NCBI GenBank assembly: GCA_958436175.1
Contig: CAUBJF010000012.1
Coordinates: 1-64,000 of the forward strand
DNA: 64,000 nucleotides
Source: an uncultured Muribaculaceae bacterium
GTDB taxonomy: Bacteria; Bacteroidota; Bacteroidia; Bacteroidales; Muribaculaceae
Direction: 5' to 3'
Of this stretch, positions 36,413 through 45,034 are shown one piece after another. The position numbers and the translations under genes were made by a program. Under the pieces are notes generated by a model, which saw nothing but the letters and a program-made list of their open reading frames with translations, did not search any database and was not told the origin of the DNA. Positions within the stretch are counted from its first letter, which is position 1, and every line of letters starts with the position of its first letter.

Positions 36413-37282
36413 ATGGTAAAGAAGTCCGTAATAATGTGTGTGCTGACGATTGTCATGGTCGTCTACTGCTGTTTTGCGCTCACCATCACGGCACGTATGA
36501 GCCGCACCGACAGGCTTACCGGCATCGAAGTGAGCCTCGGCCCGGCAAAATCCGACTTTATAACCAAAGCGGACATTCTCGAAGAGACAGGGCTGGATCC
36601 CGACAGTATGAAGCTCTTTCTCCGGCGCGATTTCGACCTCTACGGACTTGAAAAAAAACTGTCCTCATCCGACAAAATCCAGGATGCGAACGTTGTTATC
36701 ATGACCAACGGCAAGGTTCATGTCGATGTTACGCCGATGGAGCCTGTTGCGCGGGTGTTCGAGTATGGCAAACCGTCGTACTACATCAACGCCACAGGAA
36801 AGCGGATATCGGCCGAGGTGCGCTATCACCTCGATGTCCCAGTGCTTGTGGGACGCTTCGATTCCATCCATCCGGCCCACCGCCTTCTGCCTCTGCTCGA
36901 CTACATATCGAGCCATGAGGAAGCCAGTGCGCTCATAGCCACTGTCACCCAGGAGGCCGACGGCAACATCATCCTGATACCTAATATCGTAGGTCATGTC
37001 ATCAATTTTGGCGATACGACGATGATGGAGGATAAGTTTAACCGACTCCGTACTTTCTATCGCTATGTCGCACCTACCAAGGGCTGGCTTGCCTATGACA
37101 CCATCGCGGTGCGCTGGCGCGACCAGATTGTCGCCACGCGCCGCGACAAGGCCATGGAGCCCCTGCCTCTTCCTACTGTCGAGGAGACTACGGGAGCTTA
37201 CGACATTGACGACAACGAAACAATGATAGCCCACGACCCTGATGAGGTCGACAATGATAATCCTCCAACCTCAACTAAATGA
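36413..37282 (+). CDS. ftsQ: FtsQ-like division protein
   Basis: 289 residues. One N-terminal membrane helix (about residues 8-25) is followed by a periplasmic part. A POTRA-like alpha/beta segment covers about residues 40-110, and the FtsQ beta domain covers about 115-245 (Tyr-Tyr-Ile-Asn near 127-130, then Val-Pro-Val-Leu-Val-Gly). The C-terminal 45 residues are acidic and probably disordered. FtsQ bridges early and late division proteins. Identity across the family is low, so the call relies on topology and location between murC and ftsA. Confidence 0.85.
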   Translation: MVKKSVIMCVLTIVMVVYCCFALTITARMSRTDRLTGIEVSLGPAKSDFITKADILEETGLDPDSMKLFLRRDFDLYGLEKKLSSSDKIQDANVVIMTNGKVHVDVTPMEPVARVFEYGKPSYYINATGKRISAEVRYHLDVPVLVGRFDSIHPAHRLLPLLDYISSHEEASALIATVTQEADGNIILIPNIVGHVINFGDTTMMEDKFNRLRTFYRYVAPTKGWLAYDTIAVRWRDQIVATRRDKAMEPLPLPTVEETTGAYDIDDNETMIAHDPDEVDNDNPPTSTK

Positions 37283-37301
37283 CATACCCACCAGTTTCGC
37301 C

Positions 37302-38831
37302 ATGGAACCAAGAACAATAGTAGCCATCGAGATAGCATCCTCAAAGATAAAGGGTGCCGTAGGTACCTTCGCCGACGGGCGGCTTACCGTACTCGCTGTC
37401 GAGCAGATAGCCGCCAAGAACAATGTACGGTACGGCCGCGTACAGAACATACGCGAGGTTACGACTGCTGTCAACGAGATTATCCACCGCCTTGAAAAGG
37501 CAAATACTGTCGCACCGCGCAAGGTGCAGGGTGTGGTGCTCTCTGTCGGCGGCCGTTCGGTCAGCGGTGTTCCGGCGACGGCGTCTCTGCGCTTCCAGCA
37601 TGAATGTGAGATTACCGACTCGCATGTGCAGAGGCTTATTTACGAGGCAACACGCGACTTTGTCGGCGACAAAGCTATCGTCGACACATTGCCGCGTATG
37701 TTCTTTGTCAACAACTCAGTGGTGAAACGTGTGGTCGGTACTTTCGGCGAGACGCTGCGCGGCGAGTTCCTTATGGTTACAGCCGGCAAGGAGACATCGC
37801 AGAACCTGCGCCGTATCAAAATAGATTTTGTCGACCAGGACAAGACATTCTATCAGCTCCGTCCTACCGCTATTGCCGACTTTGCTCTCACTTCCGACGA
37901 AAAAGAGGTGGGATGCGTGCTTGTCGATTTCGGTGCCGAGACCACCACTGTGTCAGTCTATAAGGACGGTACACCGGCTTTCCTGCAGACTATTCCCATG
38001 GGCTCCAGGCTGATTACAATAGACCTCATGGCCGGTCTCGGCATCGCCGAAGAGGCTGCCGAGAATTTCAAGATTACCCTCGGCAATGTCGGCGAGACAG
38101 AAGAGGACGACACCAACGCCGCAGAAGTCAACGCCTATGTAAAGGCCCGTGCCGGTGAGATTGCAGCCAATATCCTCAACCAGATAGACGAGTCGGGCCT
38201 CCCTGTCGATTCGCTTTCTAAGATAGTGCTGACAGGCGGAGGTGCCAAGCTGCCGGAATTCGCAGCCATGCTGTCCCAGCTCACCAAGCTTCCAGTACGC
38301 CTTGCCGATATGCCTGCGGATGTCATCTTCCGTACGGCAGGATGCAACAATCCCGACAATATCGACATTGTAGCTCTTCTGTCGGCATCCCGCAACCTCC
38401 CCGAACCCGACTGTCTCACTCCCGAACCCACGTCGGAGCCGGTCTATGTGCCTGCCGACGAGCCTGCCGAAGATGATGAGCCGGAGGAAGCAGAGGAAGA
38501 AGAAATTGTCGAAGAAGAACCGGTCCGACGTACACGCCACTCAGATTCCGACGACGATATCCTGAACGACGACCCTGACGATGAAGAGGAAGTACAGGAG
38601 GAAGTCGAAAAGCAAGTCGTCGGCCGCCGTCCGCGCTTCCTCAACCGCGGACGCAACAAAAAGAAGAGCGAGAGGGAAGAAGAGGTAAGTTACGACGAAA
38701 TGGACGAAGAAGAGGAGGAAGAGCAGCCCGTGCGCAGTGCCGAGAATGCCAAGAAGGCTCTCGACAAGATAGGCAGCCTTTTCGTGAAGTTCTTCTCGAC
38801 TCCCGAAGATGATACAGACGATAAAGAATAA
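37302..38831 (+). CDS. ftsA: actin-like division protein FtsA with long acidic linker
   Basis: 509 residues from the ATG at 37302, which avoids most of the upstream in-frame extension over ftsQ. Residues about 1-375 are the FtsA actin-like core, with Ala-Ile-Glu-Ile-Ala-Ser-Ser-Lys near residue 8 for phosphate binding, Val-Asp-Phe-Gly-Ala-Glu-Thr-Thr near 207, and Thr-Gly-Gly-Gly-Ala-Lys-Leu near 311. Residues about 381-478 are a highly acidic, low-complexity stretch with one basic island. Residues about 482-497 (Lys-Lys-Ala-Leu-Asp-Lys-Ile-Gly-Ser-Leu-Phe-Val-Lys-Phe-Phe) form an amphipathic helix that should tether the protein, and with it FtsZ, to the membrane. The linker is much longer than in E. 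coli FtsA (420 residues in all). ftsZ follows 21 nt later. Confidence 0.93.
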   Translation: MEPRTIVAIEIASSKIKGAVGTFADGRLTVLAVEQIAAKNNVRYGRVQNIREVTTAVNEIIHRLEKANTVAPRKVQGVVLSVGGRSVSGVPATASLRFQHECEITDSHVQRLIYEATRDFVGDKAIVDTLPRMFFVNNSVVKRVVGTFGETLRGEFLMVTAGKETSQNLRRIKIDFVDQDKTFYQLRPTAIADFALTSDEKEVGCVLVDFGAETTTVSVYKDGTPAFLQTIPMGSRLITIDLMAGLGIAEEAAENFKITLGNVGETEEDDTNAAEVNAYVKARAGEIAANILNQIDESGLPVDSLSKIVLTGGGAKLPEFAAMLSQLTKLPVRLADMPADVIFRTAGCNNPDNIDIVALLSASRNLPEPDCLTPEPTSEPVYVPADEPAEDDEPEEAEEEEIVEEEPVRRTRHSDSDDDILNDDPDDEEEVQEEVEKQVVGRRPRFLNRGRNKKKSEREEEVSYDEMDEEEEEEQPVRSAENAKKALDKIGSLFVKFFSTPEDDTDDKE

Positions 38832-38852
38832 GCACGTAATATACGCAAAAAT

Positions 38853-40217
38853 ATGATAGATCCTGAAGACCCCCAACTGATAGACAAGCTTCATAATAAA
38901 GCGGACAGCACGACTCCTCCGCCGGCAAAGATCATCGCCATGGGTGTTGGAGGCGGCGGCTGCAATGCCGTTGCCTATATGCACAGCCAGGGTGTGAAAG
39001 GCGTAGATTTCGTGGTCCTGAATACGGACAGCCAGGCACTCATGCCACTCCCCGTCGCAACCAAGGTCCTTCTCGGCCCACAGACCACAGGCGGTCTGGG
39101 TGCCGGAGGTAAGCCTGAAGTAGGCGAGGCAGCGGCTCTGGAGAGTGTCCCGGAGATCGAGAAACTCCTGACCAACGATGTCAAGATGGTGTTCGTCACC
39201 GCCGGTATGGGTGGGGGCACGGGTACAGGCGGCGCTCCCGTCGTTGCAGGTGTGGCCAAGAACAAAGGAATCCTTACTGTAGGCATTGTCACCATACCTT
39301 TCTTCTTCGAAGGCATGAACAAGATCAGCAGTGCCATCGACGGAGCAGCGCGCCTGCAGGAAAATGTCGATGCCATGCTGGTGATCAACAACGACAGACT
39401 CGGCACTATCTATCCCGATCTGGAATGGAGCGAGGCCTTCTCCAAGGCCGACGATATCCTGACGACTGCCGCCCGTACCATCTCCGACATGGTGACGACA
39501 CTGGCGACTATCAACATCGATATGCGCGATGTCGACACATGTCTCCGCGACGGCCGTACGGCCCTTATCTCCGTTGGCTACGGCGAGGGCGAAGGTGTCC
39601 GAATGTCGCAGGCTATACGCAATGCCCTCCATTCGCCCCTGCTCTGTGATACCGACATCATGAGCGCCAAGGAGCTACTTTTCGCCTTTTACTATTCTCA
39701 CGACATACAGCCTCCCTTCCGTGTGTCGGAAACGACGGAGGCCAACGCGCTTGTGGCCGAAATCAACAAGCGTGTACATATTAAGTTCGGCTGGGGCTAC
39801 GACGACAGCCTCGGCAACAAGATAAAGTTCACCATCCTTGCCTCCGGTTTCGATGTCAGCGTCGATACAGGTGGTTCGGTGACCATCATAGAGGGACGCC
39901 AGAACGATCAGCAGGACAACGACCATATCGACAACCGTATTGCAGAGGCTTACGGCAAGGACAAGGTCGACGAGCTGATACGCCGTCAGGAGACGCAGAA
40001 CTACTATATTCTTTCGGGCGATGACCTCGACAGCGACGATGCCATCGCCATGGTCGAACGCACCCCGGCCTTCAAGCGCGACAAGCGCCGTGCCAACCTT
40101 CAGCGCAAGCAGACCACAAACGGCAACAATACCCAGCAGAACAACGTACAGGAGCCGCAGAACACCCGTCGTTCAGGCGGCGATAATGAAATAACCTTCT
40201 CCCTCGATGACAGATAA
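38853..40217 (+). CDS. ftsZ: tubulin-like division GTPase FtsZ
   Basis: 454 residues. The GTPase core has Gly-Gly-Gly-Gly-Cys-Asn-Ala-Val near residue 31 and the tubulin signature Gly-Met-Gly-Gly-Gly-Thr-Gly-Thr-Gly near 118. A variable Gln/Asn-rich linker covers about residues 395-440. The last residues, Glu-Ile-Thr-Phe-Ser-Leu-Asp-Asp-Arg, form the short C-terminal peptide that would bind FtsA. It assembles the Z ring at midcell. Its last eleven bases overlap the start of the sirtuin gene in another frame. Confidence 0.98.
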   Translation: MIDPEDPQLIDKLHNKADSTTPPPAKIIAMGVGGGGCNAVAYMHSQGVKGVDFVVLNTDSQALMPLPVATKVLLGPQTTGGLGAGGKPEVGEAAALESVPEIEKLLTNDVKMVFVTAGMGGGTGTGGAPVVAGVAKNKGILTVGIVTIPFFFEGMNKISSAIDGAARLQENVDAMLVINNDRLGTIYPDLEWSEAFSKADDILTTAARTISDMVTTLATINIDMRDVDTCLRDGRTALISVGYGEGEGVRMSQAIRNALHSPLLCDTDIMSAKELLFAFYYSHDIQPPFRVSETTEANALVAEINKRVHIKFGWGYDDSLGNKIKFTILASGFDVSVDTGGSVTIIEGRQNDQQDNDHIDNRIAEAYGKDKVDELIRRQETQNYYILSGDDLDSDDAIAMVERTPAFKRDKRRANLQRKQTTNGNNTQQNNVQEPQNTRRSGGDNEITFSLDDR

Positions 40218-40911
40218 AAAACCAAAACTCGTAGTGTCGACCGGCGCCGGTATCAGCGCCGAGAGCGGTATCCGCACTTTCCGCGATGCCGACGGCCTCT
40301 GGGAAAACTATCCCGTCATGGATGTTGCCAGTGCCGACGGCTTTCGCCGAAATCCGGCACTCATCCATCAGTTCTACAACGAACGCCGCCGTCAGCTTGC
40401 CAATGTCAAGCCCAACCGCGCCCATGAGATACTTCATGAGCTCGAAAAGGATTATGATGTCTATGTCATAACCCAGAATGTCGACGACCTGCATGAACGT
40501 GCCGGAAGCTCGAAGATTATCCATCTCCACGGCGAGCTGACCAAGGTACGTGCGCTCGACGACCCTGAACTGACCTTCAAGCTCAAAGATTATAGCGTCG
40601 AAACTACGCCAGAGACACGTATTGACGGTCATGCCGTGCGTCCCCACATCGTTTTCTTCCAGGAAGCGGTGCCAATGATCGAACCGGCAGTAGAGCTTGT
40701 ACAGGAAGCCGATATTTTTGTCATCGTAGGAACGAGCCTGGTGGTCTATCCTGCTGCAGGACTGCTGCACTATGTGCGTCGCGGGGTGCCAGTCTATTAT
40801 ATAGACCCGAATCCCTCGCGTGTGCCCGAAGGCGTGACGCTGATACGCGCCAAGGCTACCGAAGGTATGGCGGAGCTCGCCCGTATCCTCGAGAAGAAAG
40901 CAAAAGCATAA
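40207..40911 (+). CDS. cobB: class III sirtuin (CobB-like) lacking zinc cysteines
   Basis: 234 residues. The NAD-binding Gly-Ala-Gly-Ile-Ser-Ala-Glu-Ser-Gly-Ile-Arg-Thr-Phe-Arg (13-26) and Gln-Asn-Val-Asp-Asp-Leu-His (about 90-96) are present, with the catalytic His of His-Gly-Glu-Leu near 110. The Tyr-Asn-Glu-Arg pair (about 57-60) matches the Tyr/Arg that give CobB and SIRT5 activity on succinyl-lysine, so a desuccinylase/deacetylase is likely. The protein contains no cysteine, so the usual four-Cys zinc module is absent and replaced by a shorter stretch. It overlaps ftsZ by 11 bases and is followed seven bases later by a sigma factor, so it is translated as part of the cluster. Confidence 0.88.
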   Translation: MTDKKPKLVVSTGAGISAESGIRTFRDADGLWENYPVMDVASADGFRRNPALIHQFYNERRRQLANVKPNRAHEILHELEKDYDVYVITQNVDDLHERAGSSKIIHLHGELTKVRALDDPELTFKLKDYSVETTPETRIDGHAVRPHIVFFQEAVPMIEPAVELVQEADIFVIVGTSLVVYPAAGLLHYVRRGVPVYYIDPNPSRVPEGVTLIRAKATEGMAELARILEKKAKA

Positions 40912-40917
40912 GGGAGC

Positions 40918-41556
40918 ATGGCCGGGGACAGGATGACAGAAATGCAGCTCGCAGAGCTGGCAGCCGGGGGCGACCTCGATGCTGTCGGCGAGCTGATTTT
41001 CGGCTTATACCGTTCCTACCTGTGTGGCGTGATCAAGAAGCACGACAACGCGGCGAGCGATGACGAAATCGAAGAATGTCTTCATGAGTTCTTCCATTTT
41101 ATCACTACACCGACAGTTGACGGCAATTATCGTCTCCGGAATCTCGACAAAGGGTCTGCACCGCGTACATATATAGCGCGAGCCCTCGATAATCATCTCC
41201 GTGATCTTGAAGAGGCAGAGAAACGCAATCCTGTCGGCAATGCGGAGTATGATAATCTTCCGGACCGCGACGAGGACCGCAGCGGTATCGATATGATGCG
41301 TCGCCGTGAGATAGAAATATCACTTCTCCTTGATACTCTCGAGGACTGCGCTGCACTGTCGGCACGCGACCGCTACATACTGGTGACCTACCTGCTGGGC
41401 GAACGGTATTCGGGGGAGGGCCATCCCCTGCGCCTTAGCGAGATGCTGGGCCGTCAGCTCGCACTGTCGCCCTCGACGGTCTACAACAGCTACAGCCGCA
41501 ACCTCAAGAAGCTGCAGGCTATTGCACGTCAGCGGCTCAGGGAGCGTCTGGATTAA
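40918..41556 (+). CDS. sigma-70-family (ECF-like) RNA polymerase sigma factor
   Basis: 212 residues. Residues about 10-85 resemble sigma region 2 (Leu-Ala-Ala-Gly-Gly-Asp-Leu-Asp-Ala, then Arg-Thr-Tyr-Ile-Ala-Arg-Ala-Leu-Asp-Asn-His). Residues about 140-205 resemble region 4, with a helix-turn-helix ending in Ser-Pro-Ser-Thr-Val-Tyr-Asn-Ser-Tyr-Ser-Arg-Asn-Leu-Lys-Lys-Leu. No anti-sigma gene is adjacent, which is unusual for a classic ECF pair. Position after the division cluster and the sirtuin suggests read-through expression. Its targets are unknown. A non-sigma DNA-binding protein of similar fold cannot be excluded. Confidence 0.7.
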   Translation: MAGDRMTEMQLAELAAGGDLDAVGELIFGLYRSYLCGVIKKHDNAASDDEIEECLHEFFHFITTPTVDGNYRLRNLDKGSAPRTYIARALDNHLRDLEEAEKRNPVGNAEYDNLPDRDEDRSGIDMMRRREIEISLLLDTLEDCAALSARDRYILVTYLLGERYSGEGHPLRLSEMLGRQLALSPSTVYNSYSRNLKKLQAIARQRLRERLD

Positions 41557-41596
41557 TTATTTTTTTGAATCCAATAAATCACAATTCTACGATAAA

Positions 41597-42031
41597 ATGG
41601 CAAACTGGTTTGAATGTAAAGTAAGATACGATAAGGCTCAGGAAAACGGAGCCGTCAAGAAAGTCAACGAACCCTATCTGGTCGATGCACTCAGCTTCAC
41701 AGAGGCCGAGGCACGTATCACAGAGGAACAGACCCCCTTCATCTCAGGAGAATTTTCGGTGTCGGCTGTGAAGCGTACCAAGATAGCAGAGATATTCTTC
41801 TTCGAAGGCGGCGACCGTTGGTACCAGGTGAAGGTCGGCTTCATCACTATCGACGAGAAGACTGCAGTCGAGAAGCGTTCTAATTCGCTCATCCTTGTGC
41901 AGGCCTCCAACTTCAAGGAAGCCTATGAGAACTTCCTCAAAGGCATGGCCGGGACTATGGCCGACTACGACATAGTCTCCATCACCGAAACCCCGCTGAT
42001 GGATGTCTATAAGATGAAAGTCGTCGACTGA
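41597..42031 (+). CDS. DUF4494 domain protein
   Basis: 144 residues from the ATG at 41597; an in-frame start at 41522 would overlap the sigma factor gene. The N-terminus Met-Ala-Asn-Trp-Phe-Glu-Cys-Lys-Val-Arg-Tyr and the internal Asp-Ala-Leu-Ser-Phe-Thr-Glu-Ala-Glu-Ala-Arg are typical of DUF4494, a small cytoplasmic family common in Bacteroidales with no known function. The body is alternating beta and alpha with no signal peptide. Its stop overlaps the start of the PLP-binding protein gene by one base, so the two are translationally coupled. Confidence 0.85.
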   Translation: MANWFECKVRYDKAQENGAVKKVNEPYLVDALSFTEAEARITEEQTPFISGEFSVSAVKRTKIAEIFFFEGGDRWYQVKVGFITIDEKTAVEKRSNSLILVQASNFKEAYENFLKGMAGTMADYDIVSITETPLMDVYKMKVVD

Positions 42032-42705
42032 TGCAGACAATAGCTGAGAATCTGGCGAAGATACGCTCTACGCTCCCTGAGGGTGTCGAGCTGGTGGCTG
42101 TTTCCAAGTTTCACCCTGTCGAAGCGCTCCGTGAGGCTTACGAGGCCGGTCAGCGTATTTTCGGCGAGAGCCGTGTCCAGGAGCTTACGGCCAAGATTCC
42201 GGCGCTCCCCGCCGATATCAGATGGCATTTCATCGGTCATTTGCAGACCAACAAAGTGCGTCAGCTTCTCCATGCCGGACGTATAGCGATGATAGAGAGT
42301 GTCGACAGTGAACGGCTTCTGCGGCTTATAGATGCCGAAAGCGAGCGTATGGGGATAGTGTCGCGAGTCCTCCTTCAGGTCCATGTGGCAGCCGAGGAGA
42401 CCAAGACGGGATTTCTTCCCGACGAATTGCTCGATTACTTCCGTCGCCGCGAATTCGAGAATCTCAAGGCGACACATCTTTGCGGCATCATGGGTATGGC
42501 GACGAATACCGACGACACGGCAAGAGTTGAAGCAGATTTCCATGCCATAGCCGGGCTTCACAAGAAGATACTTGAGATAGCGCCCGATCTGCGCGGATTC
42601 GACCGTATCTCCATGGGAATGAGCGATGATTATCCTATCGCCATACGGGAGGGTGCCAATCTCATACGCATCGGCACAGCTATCTTCGGCCAGAGAGAAT
42701 ACTGA
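42031..42705 (+). CDS. YggS/PLPBP-family pyridoxal-phosphate homeostasis protein
   Basis: 224 residues, the usual length. The PLP lysine lies in Val-Ala-Val-Ser-Lys-Phe-His-Pro near residue 27. Gly-Glu-Ser-Arg-Val-Gln-Glu, Trp-His-Phe-Ile-Gly-His-Leu-Gln-Thr-Asn-Lys and the closing Ser-Met-Gly-Met-Ser-Asp-Asp-Tyr are family signatures. These single-domain TIM-barrel proteins bind PLP and balance the vitamin B6 and amino-acid pools. The gene ends the long plus-strand block, 20 nt before a strong terminator. Confidence 0.95.
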   Translation: MQTIAENLAKIRSTLPEGVELVAVSKFHPVEALREAYEAGQRIFGESRVQELTAKIPALPADIRWHFIGHLQTNKVRQLLHAGRIAMIESVDSERLLRLIDAESERMGIVSRVLLQVHVAAEETKTGFLPDELLDYFRRREFENLKATHLCGIMGMATNTDDTARVEADFHAIAGLHKKILEIAPDLRGFDRISMGMSDDYPIAIREGANLIRIGTAIFGQREY

Positions 42706-42725
42706 TTACTATACTTTACGGGAAT

Positions 42726-42768
42726 AAAAAATCTCTAAGCTCGCAGAAAACGGGCTTAGAGATTTTTT
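42726..42768. terminator. strong bidirectional terminator between yggS-type gene and pyrophosphatase gene
   Basis: A perfect 15-bp inverted repeat, AAAAAATCTCTAAGC (42726-42740) and GCTTAGAGATTTTTT (42754-42768), with a 13-base loop. The A and T runs at the ends make it work from both strands. It separates convergent genes. Confidence 0.92.
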
Positions 42769-42782
42769 GATATGTAGTCTTA

Positions 42783-44984
42783 TCAGAAGAGGCTCCAGCT
42801 TACTGTGAGACCTGCCATGACTATAGAAACCATCGACATGAGCTTTATGAGGATGTTGAGCGAAGGACCGCTGGTGTCCTTGAAGGGATCGCCCACTGTG
42901 TCGCCGACGACAGTCGCCTTATGAACCTCGCTGCCTTTGCCGCCGAAATGACCTTCTTCGATGTATTTCTTGGCATTGTCCCATGCGCCGCCCGAGTTGG
43001 CCATGAACACAGCGAGGACGAAACCGGCCGACAGACCGCCTGTCAGCAGGCCGATAACGCCGGGAACACCGAAAATGAGGCCGACCATAATAGGAACTAT
43101 GATTGCGAGAACGGAGGGGAATACCATCTCACGCTGGGCTCCGACAGTCGAAATCTGGACGCAACGTGCGTAGTCGGGAGTGGCTTCGCCGGTGAGGATG
43201 CCCTTAATGGTGCGGAACTGGCGGCGCACTTCGTCGACCATGTGACCTGCGGCGCGGCCAACGGCGTTCATGGTGAGTCCGCAGAAGAGGAATGCCATCA
43301 TAGCGCCTATGAACATGCCAGACAGCACCTTGGGGCTCATGAGGTTCACTTCGTAGTATTGCATGAAGTCGGTAAATGTGGCCTGATGGATAGGCACTGC
43401 ATTGTCGCCAATCTGTATCATTGTCTCTCCAAGGCGGCTTAGGCCTATGCGTATTTCTTCGATATATGAAGCCAGGAGAGCAAGGCCGGTGAGGGCGGCA
43501 GAACCGATTGCGAAACCCTTGCCCGTTGCGGCGGTCGTGTTGCCGAGAGAGTCGAGAGCGTCGGTGCGGCGGCGTACTTCTTCGCCGAGACCCGACATTT
43601 CAGCGTTGCCGCCCGCATTGTCGGCGATGGGGCCATAAGCATCGGTAGCGAGGGTTATGCCGAGGGTCGAGAGCATTCCGACAGCTGCGATACCTATGCC
43701 GTAGAGACCCATGGCGACGTTGGAGAAGTCGAATCCGGCAGCGAACCAGTAGGATAGTATGATGCCGACTACGACGGCGATGACGGGGACGGCAGTCGAA
43801 ATCATGCCGAGTCCTACACCGGAGATGATGACGGTGGCGGGACCTGTCTGGCCGCTTTCGGCAAGTTTGCGGGTCGGCTTATAGGACTGGGAAGTGTAAT
43901 ATTCTGTTGCTCTTCCTATGATGATGCCGACGAGGAGACCTACGACTACCGAGCAACCGATGAGAGCCCAGTTGTTGAGGTTCAATGCCCACAGGATTAG
44001 GAACGTAGCGCCTACAATAAGCACTGAGCTTAGATTTGTGCCGACGGCCAAGGAGTTGAGCAGGTCCTTCATTGTGGCATCTTCTTTTGTTCGGACTGCG
44101 AAGATACCTACGATAGACAGCAGGATACCGACGGCGGCAATGAGCATAGGGGCCATAACAGCCTTGAGCTGCATCACGGGGTCGCCGGAGAGCAGATAGG
44201 CGGCAGCACCGAGGGCCGAAGTAGCGAGGATGGAGCCGCAATAACTCTCATAGAGATCGGCACCCATGCCTGCCACGTCGCCTACGTTGTCACCGACATT
44301 GTCGGCGATGGTAGCCGGATTGCGAGGGTCGTCTTCGGGGATTCCGGCTTCAACTTTACCGACAAGGTCGGCACCGACATCGGCAGCTTTGGTGTAGATA
44401 CCGCCGCCGACACGTGCGAAGAGAGCCTGTGTAGATGCGCCCATACCGAAGGTGAGCATCGTTGTTGTAATCATGCACATCTTTTCGAGGGGCGAAGCAT
44501 TATCGACGAAAGCCTGGAGAATCACATACCAGAAAGATATGTCGAAAAGACCGAGACCCACAACGACGAGACCCATTACGGCACCCGAGCGGAAAGCCAC
44601 GCGGAGACCGCGGTTGAGCGACTTACGTGCGGCATTGGCAGTACGGGCTGAAGCATATGTGGCAGTCTTCATGCCTAAGAAACCGGCCAGGCCGCTGAAG
44701 AAACCGCCTGTAAGGAAGGCTATAGGCACCCATGCATTCTGGAGCTGGAAGCCGTAGGCCATCACGGAGAATAGTGCTACAAGGCAGATGAATACGATAG
44801 TTACAACGCGATACTGCTGGCGCAGATATGACATGGCACCCTGACGTACGTAGGAGGCTATCTGTGCCATGCGCTCGGTGCCTTCGCTCTCTTTTTTCAT
44901 GCGGGAGTAGAAGAACCATGCGAGCACGAGTGCCACAAGCGACGAGGCCGGTACGATCCAGAATAGAGGATGAATTTCCATCAT
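42783..44984 (-). CDS. hppA: membrane-bound ion-pumping pyrophosphatase
   Basis: 733 residues, about 16 membrane helices. The protein couples pyrophosphate hydrolysis to export of H+ and/or Na+ across the inner membrane. Asp-Asn-Val-Gly-Asp-Asn-Val-Gly-Asp near residue 227 and Gly-Asp-Thr-Val-Gly-Asp-Pro-Phe-Lys-Asp-Thr-Ser near 700 form the Mg-PPi site. The Asn-Thr-Thr-Ala-Ala-Thr-Gly-Lys-Gly segment has Ala where K+-independent enzymes carry Lys, so a K+-dependent enzyme is expected; members from Bacteroides have been shown to pump Na+ and H+. Which ion moves here is not decided by sequence inspection. The second Met (44981) is an equally good start. Confidence 0.95.
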   Translation of the reverse strand: MMEIHPLFWIVPASSLVALVLAWFFYSRMKKESEGTERMAQIASYVRQGAMSYLRQQYRVVTIVFICLVALFSVMAYGFQLQNAWVPIAFLTGGFFSGLAGFLGMKTATYASARTANAARKSLNRGLRVAFRSGAVMGLVVVGLGLFDISFWYVILQAFVDNASPLEKMCMITTTMLTFGMGASTQALFARVGGGIYTKAADVGADLVGKVEAGIPEDDPRNPATIADNVGDNVGDVAGMGADLYESYCGSILATSALGAAAYLLSGDPVMQLKAVMAPMLIAAVGILLSIVGIFAVRTKEDATMKDLLNSLAVGTNLSSVLIVGATFLILWALNLNNWALIGCSVVVGLLVGIIIGRATEYYTSQSYKPTRKLAESGQTGPATVIISGVGLGMISTAVPVIAVVVGIILSYWFAAGFDFSNVAMGLYGIGIAAVGMLSTLGITLATDAYGPIADNAGGNAEMSGLGEEVRRRTDALDSLGNTTAATGKGFAIGSAALTGLALLASYIEEIRIGLSRLGETMIQIGDNAVPIHQATFTDFMQYYEVNLMSPKVLSGMFIGAMMAFLFCGLTMNAVGRAAGHMVDEVRRQFRTIKGILTGEATPDYARCVQISTVGAQREMVFPSVLAIIVPIMVGLIFGVPGVIGLLTGGLSAGFVLAVFMANSGGAWDNAKKYIEEGHFGGKGSEVHKATVVGDTVGDPFKDTSGPSLNILIKLMSMVSIVMAGLTVSWSLF

Positions 44985-45034
44985 GGTAAGATTTATGGTA
45001 TTAGAATGATTGAGTTTTAACGCTTTGGGGAGTG

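Noticed and set aside
38442..38720. Glu/Asp codon repeats in ftsA as a DNA-level repeat or CRISPR-like array
   Set aside because: The repeats are short and irregular and are explained by the acidic linker of the protein.
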